The position numbers were made by a program, and so were the translations under genes. From contig NC_087091.1 in NCBI RefSeq assembly GCF_963855985.1, positions 14,700,154 to 14,764,153 on the forward strand: DNA of 64,000 nucleotides, written 5' to 3'. The stretch comes from Ostrinia nubilalis. Its lineage: Eukaryota > Arthropoda > Insecta > Lepidoptera > Crambidae. Below, in pieces: positions 13,012-24,249 of the stretch. The notes beneath the pieces are model-generated. The model did not search any database. It had not been told where the DNA came from and saw only the letters and a list, made by a program, of their open reading frames with translations. Numbering within the stretch: the stretch's first letter is position 1; every line of letters begins with the position of its first letter.

Positions 13012-13402
13012 GGCAAGACTGGGCAGAGTGCCCAGAATAATCGGCTGATCCAGATGATTCCGTGACAATAGATAAACCACACCACACGCGTCTCCGACAA
13101 CTGATAGAGAGCGAAACTTTAGAAGAGCAAACAGCAAACGATCCCCTTTTTACCGAGGCAGGAGTGGAGGCCGTGCTTAACGTGCAAAATCTAAAGAAAG
13201 CCCCGGGACCGGATGATTTCCCGCCGATATTTATGTACCAGAGCTATTCGTAGCGAAAGGGAGATATTAATGGAAACTGCAAACAAATGCCTATCTATAG
13301 CGTATTTCCCCAAACAATGGAAGACGGCTCACTTCATCCTCAAGAAGCCAGGGAAAGACTTATCTTGCCATTAGTTTGGGAAATTTTCTTGATAGAGCAG
13401 CA
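13012..13402 (+). mobile_element. R1-clade LINE, start of reverse transcriptase (copy 1)
   Basis: Continuation of the LINE after the hAT insertion. Reads NDPLFTEAGVEAV, then KKAPGPDDFPP, the typical N-terminal reverse-transcriptase motif of R1-type elements, then FPKQWKTAHFILKKPGKD in a shifted frame. It stops at the foldback element beginning at 13,403. Stops and frameshifts show it is inactive. Confidence 0.75.
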
Positions 13403-14085
13403 TACAGGGTGGAAACGTTAAGTGATCTCACTCGATTATTTCTAAACTATACAAAATATTGAAAAACTGGTAACTGATCCTGAAAGTACTTCATGAGCTC
13501 TTTCAAACGGTACCAATAATAGGGTACAGAATAAACTGGATCTATCTGAAAATTCAATGTTTCCAGCTTCCATACTAAATGTATGCCAGCCACACAATAT
13601 TAGAAGTGTAATTTTTTTTATTTAATAATAAACTCTTAAAATAAACTCGTAAATTGTATTTTTATTTAAAATTATTCATGGAAAACATTAGTTTTAGGCT
13701 TTACTTGCTATACTATTGTCAAGAGATGAGTGTCATGACTGTGGTAGTACTAAATGTATGGAAGAAAGAAACATTGAATTTTTGGATAGATCCAGTTTAT
13801 TCTGTAACCTATTATTGATACCATTGGATAGAGCTTGTGAAGCACTTTTAGAATCAGTAATCAGTTTTACGATATCATGTGTAGTTTTTAAAATAATGTG
13901 ACTTTACCAAATGTATGGAAGCTGGAAACATTGAATTTTCGGATAGATACAGTTTATTCTGTAACCTATTATTAATACCGTTTGATAGAGCTCATGAAGC
14001 ACTTTCAGGATCAGTAACTAGTTTATTGATATCTTGTATAGTTTAGAAATAATCGAGTGAGATCACTTATCGTTTCCACCCTGTA
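13403..14085. mobile_element. Foldback element (copy 1)
   Basis: Starts TACAGGGTGGAAACG and ends CGTTTCCACCCTGTA, with arms of roughly 200 bp each (GTGATCTCACTCGATTATTT facing its complement; ATTCAATGTTTCCAGCTTCC facing GGAAGCTGGAAACATTGAAT). The centre is AT-rich with no coding signal. Ends abutting TA suggest a TA target site. Confidence 0.7.
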
Positions 14086-14169
14086 TACTGCAGGCAGGTC
14101 AATTAGACGGCGCGGCGCCCATACAATAGTGTTTGTTACCCTTTTTTCTTGGCTTGTGGATCTGAGACG

Positions 14170-14580
14170 TGGTCGCTTATATAGGCCTCATAAGAAGGCT
14201 CAAGGTCGCCCAAAGAGCGATGGAGCGTGCTATGCTCGGAGTTTCCCTGCGTGATCGAATCAGAAATGAGGAGATCCGCAGGGGAACCAAAGTGACTGAC
14301 ATAGCCCGCAGAATCGCTAAAATCTAGTGGCAGTGGGCGGGGTACATAGCTTGCAGAGCTGATGGCTGCAGGGGTAGAAAATTTCTGGAAAAAGAGTAGC
14401 AACCACGAGCCGGAAGACGTGGTATGGGCAGGCCTCCCACTAGGTGGACCGACGATCTGGAGGTGGTGGTTGCAGGAGGTGCCTGGATGCGAGCGCGGGC
14501 CCGGTCTTTGTGAAAATCCTTGGGGGAGGCCTGGCCTTGGGGGATCCAGCAGTGGATATCGTTCGGGCTGAAACGAACGA
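14170..14580 (+). mobile_element. Second LINE fragment, reverse transcriptase C-terminus (copy 1)
   Basis: In one frame reads GLIRRLKVAQRAMERAMLGV, then SLRDRIRNEEIRR, KVTDIARRIAKI and, after a stop, WQWAGYIACRADG, followed by GRPPTRWTDDLEVV. This is the characteristic C-terminal end of common insect endonuclease/reverse-transcriptase LINEs and ends in the usual CAGCAGTGGA...GGCTGAAACGAACGAACA tail. It is a different family from the R1-like pieces upstream. Related tails occur at 22,180, 30,270, 33,300, 41,200 and 62,800. Confidence 0.75.
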
Positions 14581-15240
14581 ACACTTTTTTTCAATGTGTG
14601 AGTGCATTGAATCCACCGGCATAAATGTGTGCCCAGGGAGCAAATTATTTATTTGGATAGTTGCAACATTCTTGCATCTTTGCAGGCACTTGTGAGTGAC
14701 CCGAGTGCGTAGTGTGTGCTTATAGTCACAAGTGTGTTTGAGATGTCTTTGTTAATAATACTTAACTACTATAGTTTTTGCTTTGATTAATGCTCTCATT
14801 TTCGCTAAAATACTTTAAAGCTTATTAAAAAAAGGCTACTTTTTGCTAAAGCGCCAAAATTAATCGAATCTTGTTCACTTACTTTTGCTTACACGCCAAA
14901 TCATTTTGAACTACAACCATGAATAACTACTAATATACCAATGAACTATAAAATTAAAAAAGCTCGAATTGCTAAAGTAACAAGTCATTCGAGTTCTTAA
15001 ATAACAAAAAAATACTTAATGTTGTGAAAGCAAAAATATTTTGCCAGCAAAAAAACCCTTACGCGACACTTGTTACAAAAACACTGAAAACACGTCGTTT
15101 TAGCAGCGACGAGGGCGGTGATTTTAGAAATACTTAAAATTTTCAGAGTGCTAAAGCGCCAAAAAAGTCATCGGATTGAGTTGAAACCTAGATAGATCGA
15201 CGCAGAAAAAAAAATCCTATCCAACAATGTATATAACTCA
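14581..15240. other. Right subterminal region of composite unit (copy 1)
   Basis: AT-rich, non-coding; contains two internal GCTAAAGCGCCAAAA words (near 14,850 and 15,159) identical to the terminal-repeat core. The equivalent in copy 2 is 20,467-21,126. Confidence 0.5.
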
Positions 15241-16016
15241 TTTTGGCCAAAATGGCGCTTTAGCATTTTTTCCTTTCCACTGACGATATCAATATCGTCA
15301 GTGGAAAGGAAAAAAGACTAAAGCGCCAAAACCGTACTTGTGGGAAATGAGGATCAAAGTTTTTTTTTTACGAAAAAAATTCGTATCTTTTTTGATATTA
15401 ATGTTAAACAGTTCTTTTAAAATGCAATCGTGTTCTTGATTTTTTGCCTATATTTTAATGAAAACACCAGGTTTGTAGCTCTTTTAGATCGTAAAATAGG
15501 TGTCGCTTTAGAAAAAGAGTTATGAAAATTCATTAAATGTTAGTCAGGGTAAAACTGCTAACCTCCATTTATAATCAAATATCCAGCAACCAATAAGTGC
15601 TAAATAGTTTGAACAACCTTTTTGATAAAAGAGAAAAAATACTTAGTGAGATACAGCTTAATAAGTAAGTCGAAGATAAATTACTAAACTACAAAATAAG
15701 ATAGTCGCATGCGCCAGCGAAAAAATGCGTAAAAGCGATATTATCCATGGAGCTTACATGAATATTTGCTTACTTACGCAGACCCTATAGAACGAATATA
15801 AGCAAATGTTACTAAACTCTTACTACATTAAACGTTTTAAGCAAAAGTAATGCTTATAGATTGAATAGGTATTATGTTTTATGACAAAGAATGCTTAATT
15901 TATCCTAACATCATGCATAATTTGATTGTCATTACTTCTAACCGGGTACAGGAGTAGTAGGTAATTACTATATTTTGAATTATAGTGAACAAACGTAGGG
16001 ACACTTAACAATTTTA

Positions 16017-17394
16017 ATGACCACCACTAACCACTGGTGGGAACCTTTGGTGGGATGGACATGGTGGGTGGTGACTTACGCGGCCACCACCATGTCCATC
16101 CCACCAAAAAAGCCAAACCACACACTGATAGTCTCATCGACGGACTCGAGCATAACCGGCGACAATGTCATAAGACCGTCAGAACCACTTTTGACTTCAA
16201 AATCAAAGGTCTAAAGGTGGAAAAGGATGACAATCTAAAGGCCCAAAATAAGAAACTCTACAATGCTATGGATGGAAGTGTCGCCCATTCTCTACAAACG
16301 CTTGTTCGAGGCGGGGGCAGTCCACATAGGTCTGGAGATAAGACCGGTAGAAGACCCCACTAGTGAAATGCGCCAAATGCCTCTGTTTTGGACATACAAA
16401 AGCCCTATGCAAAGAGGAAGAGGAACTGCAGAGGAACTTACTCATGGCTAAACTATCCAGCCTGAAAATAAGGCACACGACAATCGTGGAAAAAATGCGA
16501 GGGCGAGAACTGACTCATCCAACATCCACCACTACATGACATTCAGTGATAAAGTGATGAATGCCCAGAAAAACAAAAGTAGGACTACTTACTTAGCGCT
16601 TTCCAGAACAGCATACTGCTAAGAACACCCTAAACATGCAGAGTTCAAATCTCCTAAAAGACCGTGTCCGTGGTCTTTTGGGAGATTTGATTTGATTTGT
16701 GAAAGCTCAACATCATCTGAGCTAACCTGAGACGCTCCAAGCAAGCCACTTCCGAACTGCTGCAAGCAGCCAAGGACAAGGACATAACCTTAGCACTCAA
16801 TCGGCAGAAACCAGTCACTCAGTCTTCGGTGACCGATTGAGTCATTCACGACCCCTAACTGGTCACGGAGACGGAGGCCGCGGTAACACTGGGGGCAGGC
16901 AGGCTAAAACTAGGAATTGTGTCCGTGTATTATGAGGGAGACAATCCAATTGAGCTTTAGATATAACGCACAAAGCGGTATGAAAAAGCTAAACACCCAA
17001 AACATCATTATAGGGGGAGACGTGAACGCCTAGAACCAATGGTGGGGCAGCATTTCCGAAAGCTTAGGTGAAGCTTACAGTTTCTTCTTTCAAAAAATAT
17101 CGACAGGGCAGATTGCGCACAAGCAAAGTGGATGTGTCAGCGTGCAGTAAGCCACTACTGGGTAGGATTAAAGAGAAAGTGGACAGAACGCTAGTCACTT
17201 CAGACCACAACGCCATAACCTATTCTCTCTGTGTAGGTGAAAGTGCGGCAACAAGAATACGCACAGAAGACCAGCGAGGCGCAAACAAAGAGTTGGAATG
17301 AGTTCTGCTCGACACACGAGAGAGAAAACATGTGGGATGGAATCTATGGAGTCATCGGGAAAGCTCCAGAGAAAAGAGGACATGCTCCTGAATG
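16017..17394 (+). mobile_element. Broken R1-clade LINE: ORF1 and endonuclease part (copy 2)
   Basis: Same broken LINE segment as in copy 1, with the same stops and frameshifts; the CCHC knuckle falls at 16,369-16,410. The identical pattern of damage shows it decayed before the tandem duplication. Confidence 0.75.
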
Positions 17395-17402
17395 GTTTTA
17401 AC

Positions 17403-18889
17403 TAGAGATGAAACGGATAGTTGTTTGGCCGGATACCGGATACCGGATATCCGGCGAGCAGCTAGGCCGGATAGCCGGATATCCGGCGGCCGGATAGTTG
17501 GCCCATTGTCTCGTTGCATGTCGTGACGAGTTAAGCGCCGCACAGGTGCTTCGAACGCGATCAGTGGGTCTATTAGTAGACTAGACTAGTCACACTTCGA
17601 AAATCGAATCAGTCCGAATAGAATGTCAGATTTTGCCACTTGTCTAGGGGGCAGATCAATTCGGGCGATTTCGGTTACCATCCTGAGTGTGTGATTGAAT
17701 AGCGAAAATTAAATTAGTTTAGGTACTTGCTGCGTAATCTGACTGAACTACATCATGACATCAGACCATCAGTGAAAAAAGATCGCCTATTTTATTTGGC
17801 AACTAGCGGCCGCCCGCGACTTCGTACGCGTGGATCCCGTTTTACCCCCTTCATCTGTCTTACGCGGTTTAGATTTTTTCATACAAATGCTTTTTCCCGC
17901 TAACTCCCGTTCCCGTGGGAATTTTGCAATATCCTGTTGTAACTAAGCTTTAAGTTTACTAAGGTACCTGCATGCCAAATTTCAAGCGTCTAACTTAAGC
18001 GGTTTAGATTTTTCATACAAAATGATTTTCCCGCTAATTCCCGTTCCCATGATAATTTCGGGAATTCCTTGTTGTAACTAAGCTTTAAGTTTACTAAGGT
18101 ACCTACATGCCAAATTTTAAGCGTCTCACATAAGCGGTTTAGATTTTTCATACAAAAGGATTTTCACGCTAATTCCCGTTCCCGTGGGAACTTCGGGAAT
18201 TCCTTGTTGTAACTAAGTTTTAAGTTTACTAAGGTACCTACACACCAAATTTCAAGCGTCTAACTTAAGCGGTTTAGATTTTTCATACAAAAGGATTTTC
18301 CCGCTAATTCCTGTTCCCGTGGGAATTCTTAAGTGTACTATAACCTGCCCAGGAGTATGGAGAATAATTGTACCAAGTTTCGTTAAAATCCGTCCAGTAG
18401 TTTTTGTTTCTATAAGGAACATACAGACAGACAGACAGACAAAAATTTTACTGATTGCATTTTTGGCATCAGTATCGATCACTAATCACCCCCTGATAGT
18501 TATTTTAAAAATATATTTCATGTACAGAATTGACCTCTCTACAGATTTATTATAAGTATAGATATTTCGACTTAATAGATATTTACTATTTATGTATTCG
18601 TCATTAGAGTGAATAGCCCAAAAAAGAAATTGTTTTTTTTAAACTCCTTAATATTTTTTTTTGTAACTTTTTGGACTTTAAAATAAAAGCCGTCATTATT
18701 ATAAGCCATTTTATTGATGTTTACCTCAAAGATTAATGTATTTCATTTTATTAATAGGAAATTGTCGTAGTTTTTTAATATCCGGTATCCGGCCGGATAG
18801 TGAGTTACTATCCGGTATCCGGCCGGATAGTAAATTTAGGCCGGATATCCGGCCTACCGGATAGTTACCGGATATCCGTTTCATCTCTA
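17403..18889. mobile_element. Non-autonomous hAT element (copy 2)
   Basis: TIRs and 8-bp GTTTTAAC duplications (17,395-17,402 and 18,890-18,897) as in copy 1. Confidence 0.85.
17812..18563 (+). repeat. Lepidopteran SINE-like repeat with four internal 135-bp units (copy 2)
   Basis: Same four-unit repeat as at 11,926-12,677, within the hAT element of the second composite copy. Confidence 0.7.
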
Positions 18890-18897
18890 GTTTTAAC

Positions 18898-19288
18898 GGC
18901 AAGACTGGGCAGAGTGCCCAGAATAATCGGCTGATCCAGATGATTCCGTGACAATAGATAAACCACACCACACGCGTCTCCGACAACTGATAGAGAGCGA
19001 AACTTTAGAAGAGCAAACAGCAAACGATCCCCTTTTTACCGAGGCAGGAGTGGAGGCCGTGCTTAACGTGCAAAATCTAAAGAAAGCCCCGGGACCGGAT
19101 GATTTCCCGCCGATATTTATGTACCAGAGCTATTCGTAGCGAAAGGGAGATATTAATGGAAACTGCAAACAAATGCCTATCTATAGCGTATTTCCCCAAA
19201 CAATGGAAGACGGCTCACTTCATCCTCAAGAAGCCAGGGAAAGACTTATCTTGCCATTAGTTTGGGAAATTTTCTTGATAGAGCAGCA
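18898..19288 (+). mobile_element. R1-clade LINE, start of reverse transcriptase (copy 2)
   Basis: KKAPGPDDFPP reverse-transcriptase motif followed by a frameshift, as in copy 1. Confidence 0.75.
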
Positions 19289-19971
19289 TACAGGGTGGAA
19301 ACGTTAAGTGATCTCACTCGATTATTTCTAAACTATACAAAATATTGAAAAACTGGTAACTGATCCTGAAAGTACTTCATGAGCTCTTTCAAACGGTACC
19401 AATAATAGGGTACAGAATAAACTGGATCTATCTGAAAATTCAATGTTTCCAGCTTCCATACTAAATGTATGCCAGCCACACAATATTAGAAGTGTAATTT
19501 TTTTTATTTAATAATAAACTCTTAAAATAAACTCGTAAATTGTATTTTTATTTAAAATTATTCATGGAAAACATTAGTTTTAGGCTTTACTTGCTATACT
19601 ATTGTCAAGAGATGAGTGTCATGACTGTGGTAGTACTAAATGTATGGAAGAAAGAAACATTGAATTTTTGGATAGATCCAGTTTATTCTGTAACCTATTA
19701 TTGATACCATTGGATAGAGCTTGTGAAGCACTTTTAGAATCAGTAATCAGTTTTACGATATCATGTGTAGTTTTTAAAATAATGTGACTTTACCAAATGT
19801 ATGGAAGCTGGAAACATTGAATTTTCGGATAGATACAGTTTATTCTGTAACCTATTATTAATACCGTTTGATAGAGCTCATGAAGCACTTTCAGGATCAG
19901 TAACTAGTTTATTGATATCTTGTATAGTTTAGAAATAATCGAGTGAGATCACTTATCGTTTCCACCCTGTA
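19289..19971. mobile_element. Foldback element (copy 2)
   Basis: TACAGGGTGGAAACG ends and long inverted arms, as at 13,403-14,085. Confidence 0.7.
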
Positions 19972-20055
19972 TACTGCAGGCAGGTCAATTAGACGGCGCG
20001 GCGCCCATACAATAGTGTTTGTTACCCTTTTTTCTTGGCTTGTGGATCTGAGACG

Positions 20056-20466
20056 TGGTCGCTTATATAGGCCTCATAAGAAGGCTCAAGGTCGCCCAAA
20101 GAGCGATGGAGCGTGCTATGCTCGGAGTTTCCCTGCGTGATCGAATCAGAAATGAGGAGATCCGCAGGGGAACCAAAGTGACTGACATAGCCCGCAGAAT
20201 CGCTAAAATCTAGTGGCAGTGGGCGGGGTACATAGCTTGCAGAGCTGATGGCTGCAGGGGTAGAAAATTTCTGGAAAAAGAGTAGCAACCACGAGCCGGA
20301 AGACGTGGTATGGGCAGGCCTCCCACTAGGTGGACCGACGATCTGGAGGTGGTGGTTGCAGGAGGTGCCTGGATGCGAGCGCGGGCCCGGTCTTTGTGAA
20401 AATCCTTGGGGGAGGCCTGGCCTTGGGGGATCCAGCAGTGGATATCGTTCGGGCTGAAACGAACGA
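20056..20466 (+). mobile_element. Second LINE fragment, reverse transcriptase C-terminus (copy 2)
   Basis: Same LINE C-terminal fragment and tail as at 14,170-14,580. Confidence 0.75.
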
Positions 20467-21175
20467 ACACTTTTTTTCAATGTGTGAGTGCATTGAATCC
20501 ACCGGCATAAATGTGTGCCCAGGGAGCAAATTATTTATTTGGATAGTTGCAACATTCTTGCATCTTTGCAGGCACTTGTGAGTGACCCGAGTGCGTAGTG
20601 TGTGCTTATAGTCACAAGTGTGTTTGAGATGTCTTTGTTAATAATACTTAACTACTATAGTTTTTGCTTTGATTAATGCTCTCATTTTCGCTAAAATACT
20701 TTAAAGCTTATTAAAAAAAGGCTACTTTTTGCTAAAGCGCCAAAATTAATCGAATCTTGTTCACTTACTTTTGCTTACACGCCAAATCATTTTGAACTAC
20801 AACCATGAATAACTACTAATATACCAATGAACTATAAAATTAAAAAAGCTCGAATTGCTAAAGTAACAAGTCATTCGAGTTCTTAAATAACAAAAAAATA
20901 CTTAATGTTGTGAAAGCAAAAATATTTTGCCAGCAAAAAAACCCTTACGCGACACTTGTTACAAAAACACTGAAAACACGTCGTTTTAGCAGCGACGAGG
21001 GCGGTGATTTTAGAAATACTTAAAATTTTCAGAGTGCTAAAGCGCCAAAAAAGTCATCGGATTGAGTTGAAACCTAGATAGATCGACGCAGAAAAAAAAA
21101 TCCTATCCAACAATGTATATAACTCATTTTGGCCAAAATGGCGCTTTAGCATTTTTTCCTTTCCACTGACGATAT

Positions 21176-22000
21176 AAATTAAAAATATTTCGAAAGCTAA
21201 TGAGTTGTCCTTCTACAAAAAAAATGTGTCATAATTTTAATTAAGTTAGTGTGTTCGCAAAAAAATAAATAAGCAGTGTCCGGCGTAAAATACTGATTCA
21301 TATGGCGTGAGCTGTTCTTGACCATAACTGGTCAGGATTCAATCATGAGAGTCTGGTTTCTGGCGTGGAGGCAAGCCCATCTTGCAACGGATGAGCTAGA
21401 AGGCAGACGTGGAGCTGGTTGGCTTAGAACCCGGTGTGACGAAGGCAAATACTTGATTCATCTGTGCTTGGTTCAGGTGGCATGCTGATTACAATGCCTA
21501 CTTTATAAAATTATATTATTGCATTAAAAATCTAATCTGTCTTTCATGTGATGCTTTTGGGTTACAGATTTATGTAGAAAAATGACAACACTGTAGTCTG
21601 TATGTGTGACGAGTTTTGCTAGATTTTACGCAAAAAACTGATTCATCTGTGCGTGATTCATATGGTCAGGGCCCTATATGAATCATAAAATAAATTAGTT
21701 TTTGATCTATCAAGCACCAAAAAAGTGTTTCTTAGGTAAGAATGACATCCCAAACTGCATCTCACTTAAGACCAGGTGCGATTGCGGTCTTTTTATGATT
21801 AATAAAAATCATCATCAGTTTTATACAATGACTAATGTATGAGTTTAAACAGGAAATAAGTAGTATATTCGTTAAGCTAGCACCCATAACACAAGCATAT
21901 TTGTTGCTTATTTTGTGGCTAAATGGTGCTGTATGAAATTGTCCAACGATTATTTATTTTTATTTCAGCTACACTTATGGCGTCCATAGCACATAATAAT
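21176..22000. repeat. Repeat-rich stretch with recurring GATTCATATGG words
   Basis: The word TGATTCATATGG occurs near 9340, 21,294, 21,650 and 22,752, and inverted near 22,900, so sequence on both sides of the composite elements shares a motif. At about 21,752-21,795 lies a LINE tail (CTGCATCTCACTTAAGACCA, GGTGCGATTGCGGTC), and 21,858-21,963 is a diverged copy of the repeat tail at 111-225. Confidence 0.45.
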
Positions 22001-22009
22001 AAATTGCTG

Positions 22010-22545
22010 AGCATAGGGCTCCAATGATTTCGAGATTAACTGATTGCCATTGCCACAACCTCTATAAGCTCATCTCACCTTGATCACCTTGTGGATGGAC
22101 GTCTTAACAACGATAGCTTGGATAAGTGATACAGCTGGGTAGAGTCATCTAAAATACCTTAGTGCCATAAGATGAAAGTCTACACCCAGTGTGTGTTACC
22201 AGTGATGACATATTGTACTGAAAAGCGGCCGATCACTATAGGCTTACGAACTACAAAGTTGCATAGCGTACTATGGAGTGGACTATGCTTGTTTTTTTAT
22301 GCAATCGAATCTGAAATGAGGAGATCCGTAAACGATCTAAAGTCGCATGGTGGCATAGTTCGATGTTTTGGCAAGCTGAAGTGATAATGGGCAGAACACA
22401 TAGTATGCAGAACTGATGCCCGATGGGATAGCAAGTTTCTGGAGTAGAAGCCACGTGCCGGAAGCTCAGTTCAGTAGAACGTCCACCCACAGGAAGGCGC
22501 TGGATGCAGGCCGATACCAACCGGTCATTATGGAAATTGGGGGAT
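22010..22545 (+). mobile_element. LINE remnant, reverse transcriptase C-terminus
   Basis: Reads KVYTQCVLPVMTYCTE at 22,172, then a diverged equivalent of the QRAMERAMLGV...RNEEIRR segment, then VPEAQFSRTSTHRKALDAGR in another frame. It belongs to the LINE family at 14,170 but keeps an earlier part (QCVLPVMTY). Several frameshifts; inactive. Confidence 0.65.
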
Positions 22546-22954
22546 GTATACTAAAGTTTTATAAAAATGTTTTTCACGACTTATTGTGGAATTCTTTGCA
22601 TTTTTTTCTCGTAATATTTTGATAACTGATATTGTTTTCATAACAGATCATTGTTTTTGTTATAATATGATTATTTTCTCAATATAGAGCCAGCCAGTAC
22701 GTAAAGATTTGAAAATTTTATTTCTATTTTTGATTAATATGTAACAAATTCTGATTCATATGGGCACAAAATATTTGAACGTCGATATCTTGAAAACTGC
22801 TTTACAAAAACGAGTCCCTCATCCAAATATATGTTATTGGGTGTACCTATTTTCATATGAGTCTATGTTACAGACCTAAAATTGAATATGAAATTTGTCC
22901 ATATGAATCAGCCGAAGAATTCAATTTCGAAGAAGTGCCCTTGTAATGACATTT

Positions 22955-23955
22955 ATTCATCAGAATAAAGTAAGCTATCGATGGGTAATTTTTAAAAATA
23001 GAAATTGTGAAAAATAACGCAAAAAATCCATGCGCTCATACGATTTAATGGAACGCAGAGACGCGATTGGGGTCTCCGCGGTGGTATATTTGGCGATTTA
23101 TTCAAATAAAGTGTTCATAAGTGTTGTTAGTCATATCTTCTTCCAAGTAAAATATAAAAATGTATAAGTATTAATTTATTTACTTCTAACAATAAGGTAT
23201 AGCTGAGGCAGATACACTCTGCCTAGGCTACAAGACATTGCTATGAAGATCATTTCGATGTACACGCAATACCTACCTGTTATTTAGTTTTTCTGAGTTA
23301 AACCTACGTACCTACCTATCTATTCGCCGTTCCCATGGGCGGGCCAGCTGCTGCAGGAAAGGACAGCTGCTCCCTCCTGGAAATCTATTTAATCTTAGCC
23401 TAGAAGCTGGGTATGACTCCCCCGCCCCCCTCCTCTCCCCAGGTCATAAGCTAGGCATGACCACCCCCTCGGCCAGAAGTTGGGTATGATTTACCCCCCC
23501 CCCCCAGGCCCGAAACTGGGTATGACTTGACCCCTCCCCCTCCCCCCAGGCCATAAGCATAAGCTGGATATGACTCCCCTTCGGCCAGAAGCTGGGTATG
23601 ACACCCCCCCCCCCAGGCCAGAAACTGGGTATGACTTACCTCTCCCCCCCTCCCACCAAGGCCAGAAGCTGGGTAAGGCTTGCCCCTCCACCCAGGCTAT
23701 AAGCTGGGTATGACTTATCCCCCCCCCCCCCCAGGCCAGAAACTGGGTATTTTTTTTTTATGTATTAGCATCATATTATGTATTATTATGTTCAATACAA
23801 ACAATCCTTAAGTTACACTCACCCCAACCGCGTCTCCGCATTGCATCGAATCCTATGAAAATGTGGTTTTTGGACATAGCGATACTTATTTTTCACAATT
23901 TTTATTTTTTTAAATTACTGGTCGATAGGTTTCTTTATTTTGATGAATAAATGTT
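22955..23955. mobile_element. Inverted-repeat structure enclosing a minisatellite
   Basis: The left arm 22,955-23,075 (ACATTTATTCATCA, AATTGTGAAAAATAA, GAGACGCGATTGGGG) is inverted relative to the right arm 23,822-23,955. The minisatellite at 23,395-23,755 lies between them. Sequence beyond the right arm matches the repeat at 8900-9200, so the arms may be part of that larger family. Confidence 0.55.
23395..23755. repeat. C-rich minisatellite
   Basis: About eight to ten irregular units of 30-40 bases with consensus CCAGGCCAGAAGCTGGGTAT, GACTTACC, then a C-run of up to about 14. C-run length varies between units. No protein is called, although the minus strand is open. Confidence 0.8.
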
Positions 23956-23959
23956 ATTA

Positions 23960-24240
23960 AAAGTTTTTTTCTAAAACTGATAGTTTAGCTGGAAAAAAAT
24001 ATTTTCCATCCCAATAGTACGCCGGCTGCGCTCGATTCGGATATAGTGACGTCACGCGGCCCTGCGTACATTGACTTTTAGCGGCAAAAACGGCCTATGT
24101 TTATTACCTAATATCTTCGTAAGTAATGGTCCGATTTGGATAATTCAAAAAGATATATCTTTCTTATGTCTTAAAGATTAACGTAGATACTAGTTTTATT
24201 GAATTTTCTACAACAGTACTGATCCTCATTACACTAAATA
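23960..24240 (-). repeat. Dispersed repeat, inverted copy of 8900-9200
   Basis: The minus strand carries GACGTCACTATATCCGA, CCGGCGTACT and AACTATCAGTTTTAG, and ends AATGAGGATCA like the copy at 8900. Clearly diverged. Confidence 0.6.
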
Positions 24241-24249
24241 AATTAAAAA

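Larger units (their letters stand above)
9406..15289 (+). mobile_element. Composite TIR element, tandem copy 1
   Basis: The left end ATATCGTCAGTGGAAAGGAA and the right end TTCCTTTCCACTGACGATAT are inverted repeats of about 35 bp that include CTAAAGCGCCA. The same CTAAAGCGCCAAAA recurs inside near 14,853 and 15,159, as subterminal repeats often do. Flanking bases fit a TA or AT dinucleotide target duplication, so the superfamily is unresolved. No transposase was recognised. The interior carries LINE, hAT, SINE-like and foldback insertions listed separately. Copy 2 follows at an offset of exactly 5886 bp. Confidence 0.8.
15292..21175 (+). mobile_element. Composite TIR element, tandem copy 2
   Basis: Repeats 9406-15289 head-to-tail at an offset of 5886 bp, with only CA between the two terminal repeats at 15,290-15,291. 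Every subfeature seen in copy 1 recurs at the same offset. I saw one base difference in the segments compared directly: C at 9503 versus T at 15,389. Such near-identity means a very recent duplication, ongoing homogenisation or an assembly artefact. Confidence 0.85.

Noticed and set aside
14136..14594. 152-codon minus-strand ORF in the composite element
   Set aside because: It is antisense to a LINE reverse-transcriptase fragment whose plus-strand motifs are clear.
23491..23691. Gly/Pro-rich ORF on the minus strand
   Set aside because: It is the translation of the C-rich minisatellite and has no independent evidence of coding.
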